Source of the DNA: Elymus sibiricus
Taxonomy: Eukaryota; Streptophyta; Magnoliopsida; Poales; Poaceae
Reading direction: 5' to 3'
Length of the DNA: 64,000 nt
NCBI GenBank assembly: GCA_039707655.1
Contig: CM077672.1
Location: 196,950,537 to 197,014,536, forward strand
Shown: positions 10,407 to 20,454 of the stretch, one piece after another
How the letters are laid out: the number at the start of each line of letters is the position of its first letter
Numbering within the stretch: position 1 is the stretch's first letter
Program-made: the position numbers and the translations under genes
The notes under the pieces: generated by a model
Told to the model about the DNA's origin: nothing
The model's input: only the letters and a program-made list of their open reading frames with translations
Database searches by the model: none

Positions 10407-12219
10407 GTGCCAAGGCCATCAAGAAGAAGACCACCGCCGCGGCCGGGTCATCTGACCTGGTCATTCCAGAAGGCCCTCATCAAGAAACAGTAGCTACCTT
10501 GGACATCTAAGACGAGCCGGCATGTCAGAACAGCCCGCCGCCCCAAGACACGGCCAGCCCGGCTCGCGCTTCCTCTCCCATTGCACAGGAGAGGGAAAAT
10601 TTAACTAAAGATCAACCCGAATAGCAGCCCACGGCACCGGCTCAAGAGGAGGTAGTGGTGATGAGTGAACGGCAAACTGCTCCACCAGAAGCCTCTACTG
10701 CCCTCACCAAAGTTCCTGCCAAGCCTAAGCCGCCCCTGAAAAACAAGGGGAAGGCGGCTCTTGACTTCTCCGCCTTTGAAGATCAAGACGCCAACACCCT
10801 GCACCAAGCTGTGCTGACCCGGCTGTCTGAAAGCCGGGACACAGAAATTGCCATGGTATCTTCATTGAAGCGGAAATACGAGGTAACCGGCGCCTTCTGT
10901 CATGAACCATATATATATATATGTAGCCCCCAAGGGCCGGGTCATTATAGAATGATGACCCGGGACTTTAAAATATTTCCTTGCACGGATAACCTCAAAC
11001 GGTGGCACCCAAAGGCCGGGTCGTCATACTATGACGGGCTGGCCTCCATATGTAGCAAGACAGATCAAATTATGCATTAGCCCCCAAGTGCCATGTGGAA
11101 TGCCTGCATCTGCATGCAACTTGCGTTTCTATTTTTGAGAAGCGCTGAAACATGTAGCCCCCATGTGCCGGGTTGGCCGGAAGGGCGGCTCAGGACATGC
11201 TTATATGATGTATAACTAAAACTGCCTTGCAGGACATGCTGGATCAAGTGGAGGCTCAGGCTTCCTTCTTCCGAAAGGAAGCAAAGAAGGAGAAAAGATT
11301 GCGTAAAGAAGCTATAAAATCATCTGCCGAAGCCAACAAATCCCTGGCCATTGTTAGGAGCACCTTGCAAGAAACTGAAGCAGCAAGAGCCGCCCTAGCC
11401 GCGCGTGCTGAAGAGGCCGAGGCCAAACTTGAGCCGGTAACTCAAGAGCTAGCCACGCTAAAGGGCCAGATCACAGCCATGTGCAGGGCCATCTTCGGTA
11501 AGTAAAAAGACTACCATGAGTCAATTATCCCAACTTAATATGCTAAGCCGGCTTTTCACTGATTGTGTGTACTTATCGTTGAAGGCCGTAAGAACCAGAC
11601 CCTTGTGCAGAAGCCACTGGTGAAATTGAAGGCGGTTTATACCTTCGTGGAGCAGTTGTACATAGGCAGCTCTCGTTGCGTAATGGCCGCGAAAAATACC
11701 AAGACACCGCCATAGCTGATTGCTGACATGTTGAAAGAACTATCAGTTGTGCCCAAGTGGTTTGAAGAGTTGAAGAAGGTGGCTTATCGCACTGGTGCTC
11801 TGGCAGTTCTTGCTCGTGCCAAAGCTTATGTGCCAGAACTGGACCCGGCTCAGATTGTGGGCGGGTATCCGGAGTTCAACGTGGATGACACCCCGTTTTC
11901 TGAGAAGGATTTCAGACGCTACATAAAAGAAACCCGGGTTGCCGCCACTGCTATCGCCGAAGAGGCGGACTTGTCTAGGTACCAGGCCGGTTATACAAAG
12001 GATAATGAGCGGATTGAGCTGCCAAACTTCCAACCGGTGGATCTTACTCGTACGCGTAAGCAATCTTTCGCCCCTGAAGTTGATCCTTCCTCCGTGATTT
12101 CTGCCGATGCGATGTTTGAAGCATTGCGCTCCATTCAGTGGTCGATCGGCGAGTCCACAAGCCAGGAAGAGGCGGAGGATGATGACAACCGCGAAGAGCC
12201 GGGTCAAAGCGCTCCATGA
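10407..12219 (+). pseudogene. Antisense gene, coiled-coil C-terminal exons
   Basis: Right of S2 the gene resumes after an acceptor-like CTTGTACAG (ends 10406). Exons are about 10407-10882, 11233-11497 and 11585-12219. The GT-AG introns at 10883-11232 and 11498-11584 have sound GTAACC and GTAAGT donors. Exon 11233-11497 is strongly helical and charged (FFRKEAKKEKRLRKEAIKSS, then an Ala/Glu-rich run), typical of the coiled-coil half of Transposase_28-type proteins. The last exon contains VPKWFEELKKVAYRTGALAV and ends with an acidic tail before TGA at 12217-12219. In-frame stops at about 10508, 10621 and 11713 show decay. A direct role in transposition is not established; it could be regulatory. 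Confidence 0.65.
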
Positions 12220-13113
12220 TCATCCCGTGTCCTCAATCTGGCACATACCGGCTCTTCCTTAATTGTAGTGGAACTTAGGAGAAATAACATTTTTTACTGC
12301 AGCCCGATGGGCGACTTGTAATAGCTTAGCGTGAAACACTTGTTGCTGATGCCAGTGCCATTGTGTATTGTACTGCCATTGCCTGTACAAATACTTTTGT
12401 GGATGCCTTGCTACTGTGAATCCTCTTTTGGGCCTCGAGAGCCGGTTTTTGCAATGAGAGTGATTCTGCTGAAACAATAACAATTGCATATAATAATAAT
12501 TGTGATTGATGAAATCACATAAATAACTAGTAACTTTGTTACTGTTTGTAATGAATCAAGAATATCAAACTTGACTAAGGTGTATGCTATGTATGAATGT
12601 ATGCATGTATGCAGAGATGAGATGAATGCAGAAAAGGGAACATGACTGTAACAAGCCGGTTTTTTTAAAACACAACTTGAAAGACCGGCTTATAAAGCTC
12701 AAGTCTGAATTGCTTTCATGAAGTTGGCACTTTGGCCTGTTGGTTTATCCTCGCTTTCTGAAAGTCGGCTCTCACGCAACCAATCGAGCGTTTTAACTCT
12801 GATGAATTCAGGGTCACCTGTGTGATTGACTCATCAGGCGTACGCCGGGTCGCCTTTAGGGAGTAGCATCTTGCTAACAGGCAGGTTTAACCAACTTGTG
12901 GCATCTCGCCGGGTTAAAGGGTTTTGTAAGCTAAACTCAATGAGTTGGAAGCCCCCAAATAACCAAGGATCAACAAATAAAGATTCCACACACAATTTTG
13001 AGGCGAAACGACAAAACTCTCTTATACAGAGTTGCCAGTCTTTATTTTATTGATCAAGAAATATGTATATACATGATAGAAGGTATGTACAAAAATGTGA
13101 CCCAGTCGATGAC
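12220..13113 (-). other. Spacer between pol end and antisense gene
   Basis: About 0.9 kb lies between the convergent ends of integrase (stop near 13114) and the antisense gene (stop at 12219). It contains no supported ORF. Short CCGG-rich motifs (AGCCGG, GCCGGGT) are scattered through it, as in the rest of the element. Confidence 0.5.
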
Positions 13114-14091
13114 TTAGGTGTAGTATGGCCGGAGCTGGGCAATGTTCCAGGGCCAGCTTGTTTCCTCCTCAGAGGTTCGTGACTTATCTGCCTCACGTAT
13201 GTCAACCAGGTAATATGACCCGTTGTTGAGATTTTTACTGACCACAAAGGGCCCTTCCCAAGGTGGTGAAAGCTTATGCATGCCTGTTTGGTCTTGTATC
13301 AGATGGAGCACTAAGTCACCTTCTTGAAAAGTGCGGCTTCGAACTCTACGGCTGTGATAGCGATGTAGGTCTTGTTGATAAATTGTTGATCTGGACGCGG
13401 CAAGTTCGCGTTCTTCTTCCAGGGCATCAAGAGCGTCTTGTCGAGCTTGCTCATTATCCGATTCCACATAAGCCGCCACTCGAGGGGAGTCATGAAGAAT
13501 ATCGCTTGGAAGTACAACTTCTGCACCATAGACCAGGAAAAACGACGTATAGCCTGTTGACCTGTTGGGAGTAGTCCGTATGCTCCAAAGCACCGCAGGC
13601 AATTCTTCTTCCCAGCAACCCGGCATGCGCTGTAAAGGCACCATAAGCCGGGGTTTGATACCACGCAGCAATTCCTGATTGGCTCTTTCTTCCTGCCCAT
13701 TAGACTGAGGATGCGCAACCGATGTTGAATCAAGCTGGATATGCTCCTGTTGACAGAACTGCTTCATGACTCCCTTGGAAAGATTGGTGCCATTGTCTGT
13801 AATTATACTATACGGATAGCCAAAACGAAATATCAGCTTTTTCAGAAACTTGACGGCCGTAGCAGCATCACAACGGCTGACCGGTTTTGCCTCTACCCAC
13901 TTGGTAAACTTGTCCACCGCCAACAATAGGTGCGTATGCTTGTTCTTAGAACGTTTGAAGGGTCCAACCATGTCAAGCCCCCAGACCGCAAAAGGCCAGG
14001 TTATCGGTATCATCCTTAATTCTTGAGCCGACACTTGAGCCTGGCGAGCATATTTCTGGCAACCATCACACTTGCGAACAATGCCATGCTT
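13114..14091 (-). CDS. Gypsy integrase
   Basis: Open on the minus strand to the stop near 13114. The N-terminal zinc-binding region keeps its cysteines (KCDGCQKYAR). The catalytic core shows the DDE triad: D in WGLDMVGPF, D in ITDNGTNL and E in NGQEERANQELL. The C-terminal region (GDLVLHL, then PPWEGPFVV) looks like the SH3-like DNA-binding domain of Gypsy integrases. It would insert the cDNA copy in the nucleus. The domain itself is uninterrupted, but it is fused at 14091-14104 to reverse transcriptase sequence, with RNase H missing. The ORF's apparent first 17 residues belong to that junction. Confidence 0.9.
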   Translation of the reverse strand, partial: KHGIVRKCDGCQKYARQAQVSAQELRMIPITWPFAVWGLDMVGPFKRSKNKHTHLLLAVDKFTKWVEAKPVSRCDAATAVKFLKKLIFRFGYPYSIITDNGTNLSKGVMKQFCQQEHIQLDSTSVAHPQSNGQEERANQELLRGIKPRLMVPLQRMPGCWEEELPAVLWSIRTTPNRSTGYTSFFLVYGAEVVLPSDILHDSPRVAAYVESDNEQARQDALDALEEERELAASRSTIYQQDLHRYHSRRVRSRTFQEGDLVLHLIQDQTGMHKLSPPWEGPFVVSKNLNNGSYYLVDIREADKSRTSEEETSWPWNIAQLRPYYT

Positions 14092-14104
14092 CAATGCCAT
14101 GCTT
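14079..14104. repeat. Tandem 13-mer at RT/integrase deletion junction
   Basis: CAATGCCATGCTT occurs twice in direct succession, at 14079-14091 and 14092-14104, exactly where reverse transcriptase switches to integrase and RNase H is absent. Confidence 0.85.
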
Positions 14105-14881
14105 GGAAACAAGAAATCCCAAAAGCTTTCCTGCAGGGACACCAAAAAAACACTTCTCCGGGTTAAGCTTCATCTGGTAGACACGGAGATTGTCAAATGT
14201 TTCCTTGAGATCCTCCAACAAGGTTTCCTTTTTTCGAGACTTAACCACAATATCATCAACATAAGCATGAACGTTGCGCCCGATCTGTTTGTGAAAGCAG
14301 CTTTGGACACAATGCTGGTAAGTCACCTGTGCACACTTCAGACCAAACGGCATGGTAGTATAGCAGAAAGCCCCAAAGGGTGTGATGAAAGCTATCTTTT
14401 CCTGGTCCTCTAGCTTCATTTTGATCTGATGATAACCGGAGTAAGCATCTAGGAAGCATAAACACTCACAACCCGCCGTAGCATCGATGATCTGGTCAAT
14501 ACGGGGCAAGGCAAAGGGGTCACTAGGACAAGCCTTATTTAGGTCGATGTAATCAACACACATCCACCAAGTCCCGTTTTTCTTCAGAACAAGCACCGGG
14601 TTAGCCAGCCATTCAGGATGGAAGACTTCAACGATGAACCCGGCAGCTAGGAGCCGGGCCACTTCTTCACCAATAGCTTTCCACCTTTCCTCATTAAAGC
14701 AACAGAGATATTGGCGAACTGGTTTAAACTTGGGATACACATTGAGGGAGTGCTCAGCGAGTTCTCTCGGTACACCTGGCATGTCAGAAGATTTCCATGC
14801 AAAGATGTCCCGGTTCTCACGGATGAACTCGATGAGCGCGCTTTCCTATTTGGGATCCATGTTTGCCCCTATGGTGAACTG
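14105..14881 (-). pseudogene. Gypsy reverse transcriptase, RNase H lost
   Basis: The RT domain is well preserved in the frame starting at 14782: VLVLKKNGTWWMCVDYIDLN, FLDAYSGYHQI, TPFGAFCYTTMPFGLK and the catalytic YVDDIVVKS. It then reads KLLGFLVSKHGIEA and runs out at the 13-mer junction. Several hundred codons of connection and RNase H that should follow are missing. Upstream, a stop near 14848 separates it from the protease frame. The enzyme would copy the element's RNA to cDNA in virus-like particles, but without RNase H it cannot finish the process. Confidence 0.9.
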
Positions 14882-16237
14882 CTAAGAAGAATTGCCCGGG
14901 GTGAAATCAACTTGCTTTGTGTCTCTGGCCGACTTAAACTTGAGCAAAGGGTCTGACTCCGTCGTGGGCTTCTTCAGGGAGGTCCTGTCGGACGGGTCAA
15001 CATTGTCCTTATAATACCACAATTCTTCTGTTGCGCAAGCCGTCTCGGCATATGCTGCATCTCCTTCCTCGCACTCGAGTACAATCTTTCGGTTGCCTTC
15101 AACTGTGATGGTTCCTCTCGGTCCTGGCATCTTCATTTTCAGGTAAACGTAGCACGGCCGTGCCGTGAACCACGCATAAGCCGGCCGTCCGAACAAAGCA
15201 TGGTACGAGCTTTTAAGCTTAACCACCTCAAAGGACAGAAATTCAGAACACCAGTTATCCTCTAAGCCAAAGGCCACCTCTAGGGAGATTCTTCCCTTGG
15301 GATAGGCTGACTTGTCAGGAACAATGCCGTGAAAGACTATAGAGGATGGAGTCAACTGCTTATCAGACAGATTCATCCGCCTGAACGTGTCATAGTACAG
15401 AATATTGATGCTGCTGCCTCCGTCCATGAGCACCTTAGTCAGTGTATAACCGCCAACTTGCGGTGCCACCACCAAAGCCAAATGGCCGGGGTGATCGAGG
15501 AGGACAGGATGATCCGCCCTGCTCCAGGTAACCGACTGTTCGGACCAATTGAGATAATAAGGGGTTGCCGGCTCAACCGTGTGGGCGGCTCGTCGTTGCA
15601 CCTTTCGATCCCGTTTGCAGGTGCTGGTGGTGAAAACATGATACTGCCCACTATTTAACTGCTTCGGGTTGCTTTGGAACCCTATCGCACCGGCTTGGTG
15701 CTGATTTCCCTGGTTGTTCCGCTGATTGCCGCCTCCAGTATTACTAGCCCCCTGAAACCCGCTGCCCTGGTCACTGTTCCCGTGGAAACCAAGACCTGCG
15801 AAGGGCCCTTGTGAGCCAGCTACAGAGAAGTCGGGTCCCTGGTTGCCGGGTTGTCCGCCGTTGCCACCCCCATTATGATGGTTCTGGGAGACCCTTCTGG
15901 AGAATTCCTGCATGATGTAGCAGTTTTCCCAGGAGTGGCTAGACGGCTTGCCGTTGTAGCTATGCTTCGGACATGGACCCTTGAGAGCCTCCTCGTAGCT
16001 GAGAGGGCGATTACCAGAGGACTGCCTCCTAGAACCATCGTTCTGACGCTGACTTTTGTTCCCTGTATTTGTGTTCGCCACTAGATTGGGGCTACCATCA
16101 TAACCTTTGCATTTACCGCCGTTGTTGTTCTGCCCATTACTATTGTTCTGCTGGTGGCCCTTGCCACCGCCTTTCTTTGTCTTTACCGGCTTTTTCCTCA
16201 TCCGACGGCGGATCTTTAGCATTGTCAGACTCTGCAT
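14882..16237 (-). CDS. Gypsy gag C-terminus and protease
   Basis: This long open frame differs from the upstream gag frame (16140-16910) and overlaps it. Residues 1-190 are Asn/Gly/Gln-rich and contain CPKHSYNGKPSSHSWENC, a nucleic-acid-binding knuckle-like motif. From about residue 255, LALVVAPQVGGYTLTKVLMD is followed by GGSSINILY, the retropepsin active site in its DGG variant. FGRPAYAWFTARP is typical of Gypsy proteases. The overlap could be a programmed frameshift or a decayed continuous frame; I cannot tell which. Confidence 0.8.
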   Translation of the reverse strand: MQSLTMLKIRRRMRKKPVKTKKGGGKGHQQNNSNGQNNNGGKCKGYDGSPNLVANTNTGNKSQRQNDGSRRQSSGNRPLSYEEALKGPCPKHSYNGKPSSHSWENCYIMQEFSRRVSQNHHNGGGNGGQPGNQGPDFSVAGSQGPFAGLGFHGNSDQGSGFQGASNTGGGNQRNNQGNQHQAGAIGFQSNPKQLNSGQYHVFTTSTCKRDRKVQRRAAHTVEPATPYYLNWSEQSVTWSRADHPVLLDHPGHLALVVAPQVGGYTLTKVLMDGGSSINILYYDTFRRMNLSDKQLTPSSIVFHGIVPDKSAYPKGRISLEVAFGLEDNWCSEFLSFEVVKLKSSYHALFGRPAYAWFTARPCYVYLKMKMPGPRGTITVEGNRKIVLECEEGDAAYAETACATEELWYYKDNVDPSDRTSLKKPTTESDPLLKFKSARDTKQVDFTPGNSS

Positions 16238-16910
16238 ACCGGGTTAAGACATCCATGAGATCACCCATGTCCTGGGCCTTTCTCTTGAGTCGCCCTAGCT
16301 TTTGGACCAGTGGCTGAAATTTGCATGTTCGTTCCAGAACAAGCACCGCCTGAGCCGCCGAGATACTGTCGGAACTGTGTATAACCTCCGCAACCCGACG
16401 AGCCCAATGGTGCGCCGACTCATCCTCGCGCTGAACGCAACGCTCCAGATCAACAATGGTGGTTGGCCTTTTACAGGTACCCTGAAAGTTCTTGATGAAG
16501 CGCTCCTTCAGCTCCTGCCAAGTGTTGATAGAATTTGCTGGTAGGTTTTTTAACCAAGTGCGAGCGGGGCCTTCCAACATGAGAGGCAGATAACGCGCAC
16601 ACACTGCCTCACTTGCGCCCAATAAGTCCATTGCCAGCTCGTAACTCTCGATCCACTCGGTGGGCTCCAGATTCGTTGTGTAATTAGGAACCTTGCGAGG
16701 ACCTTTGAAATCCGGGGGTATGCGCGCTTCTCGCAGCGCTGGTACTAAACAAGGAGTTCCGATCATGCGGCTCGATAAGCCCCCAGACCGGCCGGCTGTC
16801 TGGGTTGCGGTGGGTGGGTCGTGTGCCGTCGGCGGGTTGACGTTCTCCGGCGAGTTATACACTGCGCGCGCGTTTTCCTCCAACGCTCGGAGAGCCCGAG
16901 CGGCGCCCAC
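16140..16910 (-). CDS. Gypsy gag capsid domain
   Basis: An open frame of 256 codons. It has the retrotransposon gag pattern: a Pro-rich lead, then IPPDFKGPRKVPNY, WIESYELAMDLLGASEAV, ARYLPLMLEGPARTWLKNLP, WQELKERFIKNFQGTC and a Glu/Arg-rich end. The product would assemble into the cytoplasmic particle where reverse transcription happens. The frame opens upstream into the decayed N-terminal gag region (17445-18650). Confidence 0.85.
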   Translation of the reverse strand: MGAARALRALEENARAVYNSPENVNPPTAHDPPTATQTAGRSGGLSSRMIGTPCLVPALREARIPPDFKGPRKVPNYTTNLEPTEWIESYELAMDLLGASEAVCARYLPLMLEGPARTWLKNLPANSINTWQELKERFIKNFQGTCKRPTTIVDLERCVQREDESAHHWARRVAEVIHSSDSISAAQAVLVLERTCKFQPLVQKLGRLKRKAQDMGDLMDVLTRYAESDNAKDPPSDEEKAGKDKERRWQGPPAEQ

Positions 16911-17444
16911 AATGTCTTGTGCATTCGGGATTCTGGGTTGGTGTTGATCTGCCAGTGGTGGGGCGGCTCTTCTGCAATGTGCGCTACTGGAAACCGCCGG
17001 TGAATCTGGACGCTGGCTCCTGGTACAGCTCTGGTGAGGGGTTGAGTGAAGATGGTGCTGGCTATGCGAGTAGTTGGCCTACTGCACTACTGCTGTCTTG
17101 AGCATCGCAATAGCGTTCCTGGCCTCCGCCTGAATCGGACCGTCCCCCTCAATCGGAATCGCCGCCAAGTTGTGGGTTGCAGCCAGCACGTTATCGACCG
17201 GGTTGGAGTAGTGTCCAATTGGGGTCTGGAACCGGCGAGACGGCGGCTGCTGTTGCTGATCCGGCGTGCGATGTTGGGCCGGCTCCCTTTGCTACACTGG
17301 CTGTTGCAAAGGCGGTCCTCCTGGGGGAACAACTCCAGCCCTCGGGTTCGTCGGAGCCGGCGGTGTGGTGAACAACTGAGTCGGCTCAAGATCGACCAGA
17401 AGCCGGCTTTGATGACGCCTCCGGAGGACAAGTTCTGATTCGGC
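16911..17444 (-). other. Decayed gag linker
   Basis: Between the capsid frame and the coiled-coil frame no single frame stays open on the minus strand. Composition is Pro/Gln/Gly-coding in several frames. It is probably a degraded low-complexity linker of gag. Confidence 0.4.
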
Positions 17445-17675
17445 CTATCGGCGGCTTAGATAATGCGCCTCTTCATCCAAGCGTTGCCTCTCCACGGCAA
17501 GCCGGGCCTGCGCCTGAGCCATGCGTGTGTTCTCCATATTGATGTCCTCTTGGATCTTGGCCATCTGCCCACGACACTTCGTGATCTCCACGTTACGTGC
17601 CGCTGCGTTCTCCATAGTAACCGGCTCGGCCAGCAGGCCAGTCAGCATATTCATCAAGTACGCGAGCGCCTGCAC
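17445..17675 (-). pseudogene. Gag N-terminal coiled-coil segment
   Basis: A 76-codon frame starting MQALAYLMNMLTG, followed by heptad-like Glu/Lys/Arg/Gln-rich helix (MAKIQEDINMENTRMAQAQA). It lies between the leader domain (18303-18650) and the capsid domain (16140-16910), in the same direction. Predicted coiled coils at this position are common in grass Gypsy gag proteins. Confidence 0.5.
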
Positions 17676-17940
17676 TCCGGTTCTCTAAGAGCCGGCGGTC
17701 GACGCGCCGGCTCCCCCTGAGCCGGCAAGGGTGAGGTTCTGCCCGGCCGCGGGATCAGCCGGGTCACGTACCGGATCTTACCTACCCGCCATGTATACCG
17801 CCGCAAAACGAGGCAGCACAAGGACTTCAGGAAAGACGTTGTCAGCGTGTCCGAGCCTTCCATCATGCAGAGGACGGATCAACTCGGTCTCTCCCGTCGA
17901 GGATTCGTCGTCAGATTGGACAAGCGTATCATCTCCAGAC

Positions 17941-18302
17941 TAGACCTGGGCATTTCCGGGCCGGGCCGGGTTTCGGGCCGGGTTTCAAAAAGCCCGACCT
18001 GAAAATCCCAAGCCCGGGCCCGGCCCGCAACCCAGCAAAATGCCTATTTTCCTTGTTTTAAAATACTAATATAGCTTTTTTTGGGGATTAATACTATAAC
18101 ACTATACCTATATTTATATAAAAAGCCAAAAAATACATGTTTGTCGGGCTTTTTTCGGGCTTCAGGCCGGGCTCGGGCTTGAAAAGCAAGGCGCAAGCCC
18201 GGCCCGGACGCCGGGCTTCGGGCCTGGCTCGGGCTTGAAAAGCAAGGCGCAAGCCCGGCCCGGACGCCGGGCTTCGGGCCGGGCTGCCCATGCCCAGGTC
18301 TA
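17941..18302. mobile_element. hAT-like MITE, 362 bp
   Basis: The termini TAGACCTGGGCAT and ATGCCCAGGTCTA are perfect inverted repeats, flanked by an 8-bp duplication, the hallmark of hAT elements. The inside is dominated by GGGCTTCGGGCC/GGCCCGG repeats around an AT-rich core (18055-18140), and has no coding capacity. It sits in the gag leader of the Gypsy element and interrupts that frame. Confidence 0.9.
18171..18282. repeat. 56-bp tandem repeat, two copies, in the MITE
   Basis: GCTCGGGCTTGAAAAGCAAG begins at 18171 and again at 18227. The two 56-bp units are nearly identical over their full length. Confidence 0.9.
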
Positions 18303-18650
18303 CTCCAGACAGGGAGTTCTCCGACAAGGCCACCCCTGGGTGAACCCTACGAAGACATGGTTCCGGCCGGCTTGAGGCGGGCCGGGTCTTGCCTGGCTCG
18401 GACCAGTGCGGCGCGCCGACTCGACACCGGCGATGTTCTCCAACCCGGCGGCCGACTCGCCGACTACGCCGATGAAAGTGTGAATTTTGCCGAAGGGGAC
18501 CCGGTACCCGTACTCAATTGAGTCGGCGTCGGGGCCCCAGTACGAATCGTCGATGTAGAACTTCCCGCGGCGGCTCTTCGTCATCAAGCCGACTGCGTAC
18601 TTCCCGAACCATGGGAGAGATCCCGCTAAGAACTCAACTCCACCGTGTGT
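18303..18650 (-). pseudogene. Gypsy gag leader domain
   Basis: The minus-strand frame just after the primer site encodes EFLAGSLPWFGKYAVGLMTK, then SRRGKFYIDDSYWGPDADSI and FGKIHTFIGVVGESAAG. It is open from the LTR side to the MITE, where it stops. Acidic sequence beyond the MITE (17870-17940, coding for ETELIRPLHDGRLG) continues the protein. The ORF as it stands also extends into the LTR up to 18776; I take that extension to be fortuitous. I do not recognise a named domain. Confidence 0.5.
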
Positions 18651-18651
18651 A

Positions 18652-18670
18652 GGCCCCACGGTGGGCGCCA
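18652..18670 (-). other. Primer binding site of the Gypsy element
   Basis: On the minus strand, TGGCGCCCACCGTGGGGCC starts two bases after the 5' LTR end. TGGCGCC opens the PBS of many grass Gypsy elements. I cannot name the matching tRNA with confidence. Confidence 0.7.
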
Positions 18671-18672
18671 AC

Positions 18673-19202
18673 TGTCGTGGTTTTGACACGGCAGATGCCC
18701 TTGTGAAAGGACTTGGAGATGAGGCCAACGAACAAGTGCGGAAGCTTAACGGGGTTGATCGGGAACAAGAAGACACGGAGTTACCCAGGTTCGGCCCCTC
18801 ACAGTCGAGGTAAAGGCCTACATCCTGCTTGATTATATTGCTGTGGATCTCGATTACAAGGATGCGGATTCGCTAACCTAGGTTTTGAGGGATTGCAACT
18901 TAGTGTTTTTTGCCTAGGTGCTCCCCTTTATATACACAGGCAAAACCCTAGGTTTACATGAGAGTCCGGGTCATCATCCTGACCCGCCTCCTACTCTTTC
19001 CTAATTGCTCTCCAAGACGACGTTTAAGTCGTTCATCTTCTTCTTGAGCCGGCCCATTACCTGAGCCGGCTTTTCCCGCTTGGCCTCCATCAAGCCGGCC
19101 CGCCAAGAATCCTTTAGCCCTGCAATGAGATGACCCATTGAGTTTGCTCTATCGCCAGGTTATCCTCCTGCCGGGTCTACATGCTGGGAAATATCCCCAA
19201 CA
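18673..19202 (-). repeat. Gypsy 5' LTR
   Basis: 530 bp, the partner of 4736-5265, identical in length with about 25 substitutions by eye. On the minus strand it precedes the primer site and gag. Confidence 0.95.
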
Positions 19203-19404
19203 ACCGCCAAGGGATTGACAACCCCTTGTTTGCGTTGGGTGCAAGGGTTTGTTGTTTTGTGTGCAGGTACTGCTAACGAGGTGTTGCGTGATTCTCCTAC
19301 TGGATTGATAACCTTGGTTTCATAACTGAGGGAAACACTTATCTCTACTGTACTGCATCAATCTCTCCTCTACGGGGAAATCCCAACGCAGCTCACAAGT
19401 AGCA
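19203..19404 (+). repeat. S1 LTR, right part after Gypsy insertion
   Basis: Continues 3490-4735 after the duplicated ACCGC and ends AAGTAGCA at 19404. Copia coding sequence begins immediately afterwards. Confidence 0.9.
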
Positions 19405-20434
19405 TTTATACAAGCAGTTGAGTGGGATCTCGGTAGTGTTTTTGATCCTGTATGTGGATGACATATTGCTGATCAGAAATGATGTTTCGATGCTGAACTC
19501 GGTCAAGGAATCATTGAATGGAAAGTTTTCGATGAAGGACCTCGGTGAAGCAGTTTAAATATTGGGCATTAAGATCTATAGAGATAGATCGGGGAGGTTA
19601 CTCGGCTTAAGCCAGAGCACGTACATAGACAAAGTGTTGAAACGGTTCAACATGAGTGAGACCAAGAAGGGGTTCTTGCCTGTCTCACATGGTATAAGGC
19701 TAAGCGAGACTCAGAGTCCTTCGACATCTGATGAGCGAAGCAGGATGAGCAGGATTCTGTATGCCTCAGCAATCGGATCCATCATGTATGCCATGATATG
19801 TACTCGGCCTGATGTTGCTTTTGCAATAAGCTTAACAAGCAGATACCAGGCCAACTCAGGTGAGAGTCACTGGGCGGCGGTAAAGACTATTCTGAAGTAC
19901 CTGAAAAGGACTAAAGATATGTTCCTAGTTTATGGAGGTGAGGAAGAGCTCGTCGTAAAGGGTTACGCCGATTCTAGTTTCCAAACCGACCGAGATGATT
20001 GTCGATCACAGTCCGGATTCGTGTACGGCATGAATGGAGGAGCAGTGAGCTGGATGAGTTCCAAGCAAGATACGGTGGCCGATTATACCATAGAAGCTGA
20101 ATACATTGCGACTTCTGAAGATGCAAAGGAAGGTGTTTGGATCCGGAACTTTCTGGATGATCTTCGTGTTTTCCCAGCCTCGGTAAAACCGTTGGACCTT
20201 TATTGTCATAATTCTGGTGCCATCGCACATGCTAAGGAGCTGAGGAATCACCACAAGACCAGACACATAGATCGGAAATATCACCTGATACGAAAGATCG
20301 TAAAGAGTGGTGATGTAGAGTTATGCAAAATTCACACGGATGCAAATGTTGCAGATCCGTTGACTAAGCCGCTTCCACAACCCAAGCATGAGGGGCACAT
20401 TAGAGCTATGGGCATACGATGTCTATTTGATTGA
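19405..20434 (+). pseudogene. Copia RT end and RNase H, 5' truncated
   Basis: Translation from 19405 reads LYKQLSGISVVFLILYVDDI, so the element enters in the last part of the RT domain with its YVDD box intact. A TAA at about 19556 (GEAV then stop, where relatives have GEAAYILG) breaks the frame. The 290-codon ORF from 19562 carries the RNase H domain: GYADSSFQTD, then EAEYIAT. The expected DNSGAI motif is HNSGAI, which loses an acidic active-site residue. It ends VADPLTKPLPQPKHEGH and LFD. The S1 LTR ends exactly where this begins, so S1 probably inserted into the RT gene, with the 5' half left of the window. Confidence 0.9.
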
Positions 20435-20454
20435 CTCTAGTGCAAGTGGAAGAC

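Larger units (their letters stand above)
17933..18310. repeat. hAT-type 8-bp duplication flanking the MITE
   Basis: CTCCAGAC occurs at 17933-17940 and 18303-18310, immediately outside the inverted termini of the 362-bp element. Confidence 0.95.
4736..19202 (-). mobile_element. Gypsy LTR retrotransposon with antisense gene
   Basis: The element runs from TGTCGTGG at 4736 to CCCCAACA at 19202, with 530-bp LTRs at both ends and a perfect 5-bp duplication. Read on the minus strand the order is 5' LTR, primer site, gag, protease, RT, integrase, antisense gene, polypurine tract, 3' LTR. Protease before RT before integrase is Gypsy order. By eye the two LTRs differ at about 25 of 530 sites (about 5%). 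At the commonly used grass rate of 1.3e-8 per site per year that suggests an age near 2 million years. Nested inside are S2 (7646 to about 10362) and a hAT MITE (17941-18302). RNase H is missing, so it is not autonomous now. Confidence 0.95.
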
